Source of the DNA: Neopararhizobium haloflavum
GTDB taxonomy: Bacteria > Pseudomonadota > Alphaproteobacteria > Rhizobiales > Rhizobiaceae
DNA: 64,000 nt
Assembly (NCBI RefSeq): GCF_002750855.1
Contig: NZ_NWUC01000003.1
Span: forward strand, 186,001 to 250,000
Reading direction: 5' to 3'
The notes below the pieces were generated by a model. It saw only the letters and a list, made by a program, of their open reading frames with translations, was not told the origin of the DNA and ran no database searches. The position numbers and the translations under genes were made by a program. Of this stretch, positions 60,273-64,000 are shown one piece after another (within the stretch, counting starts at the first letter, position 1; every line of letters begins with the position of its first letter).

Positions 60273-61391
60273 ATGCGCGTCACACTCGAGCGGTCGAACC
60301 TCTTGAAATCGCTGAACCACGTTCACCGCGTGGTGGAACGGCGCAACACGATCCCGATCCTGTCCAATGTCCTGATGAAGGCCGAGGGCGCGAGCCTGTC
60401 GCTGCGCGCGACGGACCTCGACCTTGAGATCACCGAGGCCACCGCCGCTGTTGTCGAGCAGGCCGGGTCCACCACGGTTCCCGCGCACCTGCTCTACGAG
60501 ATCGTGCGCAAGCTGCCGGACGGGGCCGAGGTGTCGCTTACGATGAGCGGTGATGCCGGATCCATGACCGTCACGTCGGGCCGCTCGCGCTTCACGTTGC
60601 AGTGCCTTCCGGAGGCCGACTTCCCCGACCTGACAGCGGGTGCCTTTTCCCACACCTTCCGGCTGCCTTCGAGCGCGCTTAAGATGCTGATCGCGCGCAC
60701 GCAGTTCGCGATCTCAACGGAGGAGACGCGCTACTATCTGAACGGAATCTATGTCCATACGATGGAAGAAAACGGCAAGCTGAAGCTTCGGGCCGTAGCC
60801 ACCGACGGACACAGGCTGGCGCGCGCCGATGTGGAGGCGCCTTCCGGCTCCGAAGGCATGCCCGGCATCATCATTCCACGCAAGACCGTCGGCGAACTGC
60901 AGAAGCTCGTCGACGATCCGGATGCGGTGGTCACGATCGAATTGTCGGACGCCAAGATCCGCTTCACCATCGGTTCGGTCGTGCTGACCTCCAAGCTGAT
61001 CGACGGAACCTTCCCCGACTACCAGCGCGTGATCCCGACGGGCAACGACAAGGAACTGACGATCGACTGCCAGTCCTTCGCTCAGGCGGTGGACCGCGTC
61101 TCGACCATCTCGTCGGAGCGCGGGCGCGCGGTGAAGCTCGCGATCTCGGACGGTCAGCTCGTTCTGACGGTCAACAATCCCGACTCCGGCAGCGCCACCG
61201 AAGAACTCGCGGTCGGCTACGAGCACGATCCCATCGAGATCGGCTTCAATGCAAAATATCTCCTCGACATCACCAATCAGCTCTCGGGGTCTGAAGCCGT
61301 CTTCATGCTCGCCGATCCCGGCTCGCCGACGCTGGTGCGCGAGACCAAGGACGACGACGCGCTCTATGTGCTGATGCCCATGCGGGTTTGA
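60273..61391 (+). CDS. dnaN: DNA polymerase III beta subunit (sliding clamp)
   Basis: A ring-shaped processivity clamp of 372 residues, three clamp folds. It begins MRVTLERSNLLKSLNHVHRVVERRNTIPILSNVL and ends YVLMPMRV, the standard closing residues of the protein-binding pocket. The start ATG 60273 is the family start; the longer open frame to 60156 adds non-conserved residues. recF follows 31 bp later. Confidence 0.97.
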   Translation: MRVTLERSNLLKSLNHVHRVVERRNTIPILSNVLMKAEGASLSLRATDLDLEITEATAAVVEQAGSTTVPAHLLYEIVRKLPDGAEVSLTMSGDAGSMTVTSGRSRFTLQCLPEADFPDLTAGAFSHTFRLPSSALKMLIARTQFAISTEETRYYLNGIYVHTMEENGKLKLRAVATDGHRLARADVEAPSGSEGMPGIIIPRKTVGELQKLVDDPDAVVTIELSDAKIRFTIGSVVLTSKLIDGTFPDYQRVIPTGNDKELTIDCQSFAQAVDRVSTISSERGRAVKLAISDGQLVLTVNNPDSGSATEELAVGYEHDPIEIGFNAKYLLDITNQLSGSEAVFMLADPGSPTLVRETKDDDALYVLMPMRV

Positions 61392-61422
61392 GCCGCGCCG
61401 TCTGCCAGAAGCAGAGCCGCCA

Positions 61423-62562
61423 ATGCCGGAATGCGTTGCAATCAAGCGGCTGTCGCTTACCGATTTCCGCAACTACGACACGCTGAGCGTTGCGTTCGAC
61501 GGGCGGCATGTGGTTCTTGCCGGTGAAAACGGCGCGGGCAAGACCAATCTGCTCGAAGCGATCTCATTCCTCTCGCCCGGCCGCGGCCTCAGGCGCGCAT
61601 CCTATGGTGAGGCGGTGCGCAAAGGCGCGCCTGACGGGTTCACGATCTTCGCCGAGATCGAGGGATTGGCCGGACCGGCGCGCATCGGAACCACGGCGGG
61701 CGGAGCGGCGGAGGGCGGCCAGCGCCGTGTGCGGATCAATGGCGGACCCGTGAAGGCAAATGAAGAGCTGCTGGACTATCTGCGCGTCCTGTGGCTGACG
61801 CCGGCCATGGACGGCCTCTTCACCGGGCCGGCCGGCGACAGGCGGCGTTTCCTCGATCGCATGGTGCTCGCCGTTGATCCTGAGCACGCGCGCCGCACGA
61901 TCGATTACGAACGGGCCATGAAGGGCCGAAACCGGCTTTTGTCGGAGGGCCGGCTCGATCCCGTCTGGCTCGATGGCCTGGAAACGCAGATGGCCGAGCT
62001 CGGCATCGCGATCCTTGCGGCGCGGCGTGATTTCGTCGGCATGCTGAGAAGCCTCGCCGCCCGAACGAGCGACGAGGAGGGGCCATTCCCCCGCGCCGCG
62101 GTCGCCCTGGCCGGATTCTTCGATGAGGAAGAACTGGCGCCGGCGGTCGACCTGGAGAACCGCTTCATGGACCTTCTCGGCGCAGAGCGGCGGCGCGACC
62201 AGGCGGCCGGCCGCACGCTGACCGGGCCGCATCGCCAGGACCTGATCGTGCTTCACGAAGCCAAGGCGATGCCGGCAGCGTCGTCCTCGACGGGCGAACA
62301 GAAGGCGCTGCTCACCGGTCTCATCCTCGCTCATGCGCGCCTTGTCCGGGAGATGACGGGCGCTGCGCCGATCCTGCTTCTGGACGAAATCGCCGCCCAT
62401 CTCGACGCCGGACGCCGCGCGGCGCTTTTCGACCTCATCGACACGCTTGGCGGTCAGGCTTTCATGACGGGAACCGATGCGGCGATGTTTTCTGCCCTTG
62501 AGGGCCGCGCACAATTCTTTAGCGTCACCGGTGGCAGCATAGCGGAGGCCGGCACGCCATGA
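61423..62562 (+). CDS. recF: DNA replication/repair protein RecF
   Basis: An SMC-like ATPase loading RecA at gaps. The 379-residue protein begins with RLSLTDFRNYDTLS. Walker A GENGAGKTN is at 34-42, followed by LLEAISFLSPGRGLR and a signature STGEQKALLTGLILAH. Walker B is LLLDEIAAHLD. ATG 61423. It ends with a 4-bp overlap (ATGA) with moeB. Confidence 0.96.
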   Translation: MPECVAIKRLSLTDFRNYDTLSVAFDGRHVVLAGENGAGKTNLLEAISFLSPGRGLRRASYGEAVRKGAPDGFTIFAEIEGLAGPARIGTTAGGAAEGGQRRVRINGGPVKANEELLDYLRVLWLTPAMDGLFTGPAGDRRRFLDRMVLAVDPEHARRTIDYERAMKGRNRLLSEGRLDPVWLDGLETQMAELGIAILAARRDFVGMLRSLAARTSDEEGPFPRAAVALAGFFDEEELAPAVDLENRFMDLLGAERRRDQAAGRTLTGPHRQDLIVLHEAKAMPAASSSTGEQKALLTGLILAHARLVREMTGAAPILLLDEIAAHLDAGRRAALFDLIDTLGGQAFMTGTDAAMFSALEGRAQFFSVTGGSIAEAGTP

Positions 62563-63317
62563 CCGATACCCCTACCCTTTCGCGTGAGGAAATCGAGCGC
62601 TACGCCCGCCACATCGTGTTGCCCGAAGTCGGTGGCCCCGGCCAGCAGAAGCTGAAGGCGGCCCGTGCGCTCGTCGTCGGAGCGGGCGGGCTCGGAGCGC
62701 CGGTTATCGCCTACCTCGCCGCGGCGGGCGTCGGCACGATCGGCATCGTCGATGATGATCATGTCTCGCTGTCCAACCTGCAGCGGCAGGTGATCCACGA
62801 CACCAATCGCATCGGCATGGCAAAGACCGACAGCGCGGCGGCGGCGGCGCGTGCAATCAACCCGCACGCAACGGTGGTTGCGCATCAAACGCGCCTAGAT
62901 GCTGCCAATGCGCCAGCGCTTTTCTCGGCCTATACGCTCGTGCTGGACGGTTCGGACAATTTCGCAACCCGCTACCTTTGCGCCGACATCGCTGCCAGCG
63001 TTCAACGGCCGCTCGTCACTGGCGCCGTCGGGCGTTTCGACGGGTCGCTGACCGTGCTCAAACCCTACGAGGTGGGCGATGACGGCAAGCCCAACCCCTC
63101 CTATCGCGACCTCTTTCCCGAGCCGCCGCCGGCAGGGCTCGTGCCCTCCTGCGCCGAGGCAGGCGTGATCGGCGCGCTGACCGGCGTCATCGGCACCCTG
63201 ATGGCGATGGAGGCGATCAAGCTCGTCACGGGGATCGGCGAGCCGCTTGTCGGCAGGCTGTTGCTTTATGATGGGCTAGCGGCACGTTTCGACGAGATGC
63301 GCTACCGGGCGGGCTGA
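62559..63317 (+). CDS. moeB: MoeB/ThiF-family adenylyltransferase
   Basis: Adenylates the C-terminal glycine of a sulfur-carrier protein (MoaD or ThiS). In the 252-residue protein, the nucleotide site is GAGGLGAP at 41-48. VDDDHVSLSNLQRQVIH follows, then D130 in VLDGSDNFATRYL and the cysteine C198 in PSCAEAGVIGALTGVIG. The zinc-binding CxxC pairs of E. coli MoeB are missing: SYRDLF replaces the usual CYRCLF. It is in the recF transcript and its stop abuts the BLUF gene stop. Confidence 0.93.
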   Translation: MTDTPTLSREEIERYARHIVLPEVGGPGQQKLKAARALVVGAGGLGAPVIAYLAAAGVGTIGIVDDDHVSLSNLQRQVIHDTNRIGMAKTDSAAAAARAINPHATVVAHQTRLDAANAPALFSAYTLVLDGSDNFATRYLCADIAASVQRPLVTGAVGRFDGSLTVLKPYEVGDDGKPNPSYRDLFPEPPPAGLVPSCAEAGVIGALTGVIGTLMAMEAIKLVTGIGEPLVGRLLLYDGLAARFDEMRYRAG

Positions 63318-63755
63318 TCAGCTGGCCTTTGCCAGAAAGTCCCGACCGGCAAAGGCAAGCACCATCTCGAGCATCATGCCGCCGTCAGCGTCGCCGATGC
63401 GGTTCTGCAGTGCCTGACGCGACAGTTCGAACACCGCCTGATCGTCCTTCAGCTTCGGGTCGAGGCGCTTGAAGCCCATTTGCCAATCGGAAAACGCGCG
63501 CGCTTCTGCCTGCAGCTCGGCCAGCACCATGAAGTTGCGATGGCGCTGATCCTTCCGGATCGTCTGGGCAAGCGACTGAACCACGTGACGCTCTCCTTCC
63601 AGGATCTGGATGAAGGTGCCATCGGCGTAAAGCAGCAGGCCGGTGACGTCCAGACGCGCATTGTTCGCCCGCGAGGCGGCCAGGATGGCGTCGATATCGG
63701 CCGGAAGCATCGGGCGGGTCGCGCCGGAGACATAGAGAAGTTGATAAGTGGACAT
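63318..63755 (-). CDS. BLUF-domain blue-light photoreceptor
   Basis: A FAD-binding blue-light sensor of 145 residues, essentially a single BLUF domain. The flavin-pocket residues are in place: Y8 (YQLLYVSGA), N32 (NNARLDVTGLLLY), Q50 (FIQILEG), and W91/M93 in FSDWQMGFK. A C-terminal tail of about 50 residues carries no recognised output domain, so signalling probably goes through a partner, dimerisation or the tail. The ATG at 63755 follows AGGGAGG. Divergent from a gene running off the window end. Confidence 0.94.
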   Translation of the reverse strand: MSTYQLLYVSGATRPMLPADIDAILAASRANNARLDVTGLLLYADGTFIQILEGERHVVQSLAQTIRKDQRHRNFMVLAELQAEARAFSDWQMGFKRLDPKLKDDQAVFELSRQALQNRIGDADGGMMLEMVLAFAGRDFLAKAS

Positions 63756-63910
63756 GGTGCCTCCCTGACGTTGCAAGCAAAGCCAGCATAGGGGCAAGTC
63801 GGTTGCAGAAGGGTGAATCCATCGTCCCGCGTGTCGCCATCGCCGCTCCAACCCTTGCTCTTGCACCCTCCGCATGGTCGAACTCGGTGCAGAAACAAGG
63901 GAGCGCCAGA

Positions 63911-64000
63911 ATGCAGACCTATGACCGTCAGCGCCGCGAGCGCTACGATGCGCAGACGAGCACCTATACCGTCATCCAGATCACCGACGAGGATCACGCA
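63911..64000 (+). CDS. unknown protein, 5' part only
   Basis: Begins ATG at 63911 after AAGGGAG and runs open to the window end (30 codons). The visible start is MQTYDRQRRERYDAQ, then TSTYTVIQITDEDHA. No family can be named from this. It is divergent from the BLUF gene with 155 bp between. Confidence 0.6.
   Translation, partial: MQTYDRQRRERYDAQTSTYTVIQITDEDHA

Overview
This 64 kb window is a dense, GC-rich bacterial chromosome segment with about 63 protein genes. I saw no tRNA, rRNA, CRISPR array, transposase or integrase. The gene set points to an alphaproteobacterium of the order Hyphomicrobiales (Rhizobiales), most likely a Phyllobacteriaceae- or Aurantimonadaceae-like member. The evidence is rpsT-dnaA-dnaN-recF-moeB in a row, rph/rdgB/hemW ahead of rsmI-yraN-gshB, rmuC/def/fmt/truA, an HWE-family histidine kinase, and two sequences matching the general-stress sigma factor EcfG promoter. 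The genus is not certain.

Layout. 0-5 kb: central carbon and cell-wall supply (mgsA, glk, a lipid-exporter-like ABC transporter, dapB, gpmA). 5-13.7 kb: alkylation repair (AraC-MGMT fusion), NADP malic enzyme, mutS, grpE, a TRIC-type channel, adenosine kinase. 13.7-26.4 kb: truA-fmt and def-rmuC, which normally adjoin, are separated by about 9 kb of hexuronate catabolism. That block holds an aldehyde dehydrogenase, udh, a TRAP transporter, a GntR regulator, kdgD, gci and gli. Together they make a complete oxidative route from galacturonate or glucuronate to 2-oxoglutarate. Its two divergent operons each have the same perfect 13-bp palindrome placed inside a sigma-70-like promoter.

26.4-31.1 kb: ribokinase, then hrcA leading into a compact pair: a GNAT/C39-peptidase fusion and a RimK-like ATP-grasp ligase. 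The pair looks like a peptide or amide modification system of unknown substrate. 31.3-38.8 kb: housekeeping genes (rph, a VOC protein, rdgB, hemW, rsmI, yraN, gshB, comM). 39-41.7 kb: a four-PAS HWE kinase convergent with a single-domain response regulator that has an EcfG-type promoter. 41.8-46.5 kb: a PEP-mutase-like enzyme, dut, prfC and a membrane alpha/beta hydrolase. 46.5-48.6 kb: a three-gene membrane-protein operon (coiled-coil anchor, Holin-X-like, DUF3618-like) behind a second EcfG-type promoter, closed by a strong bidirectional terminator.

48.7-55.2 kb: 1-Cys peroxiredoxin, an Lrp regulator with a palindromic operator touching its start, a GFA-family protein, a DUF6356-like small protein, a class II glutamine amidotransferase, coaBC, ubiB and ubiE. 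55.4-63.3 kb: mutM, enoyl-CoA hydratase and the replication-initiation cluster rpsT-dnaA-dnaN-recF-moeB. The window ends with a stand-alone BLUF blue-light sensor and the first 30 codons of an unknown gene.

All calls were made by reading the sequence. No database search was run, so family names rest on recognised motifs and gene order.
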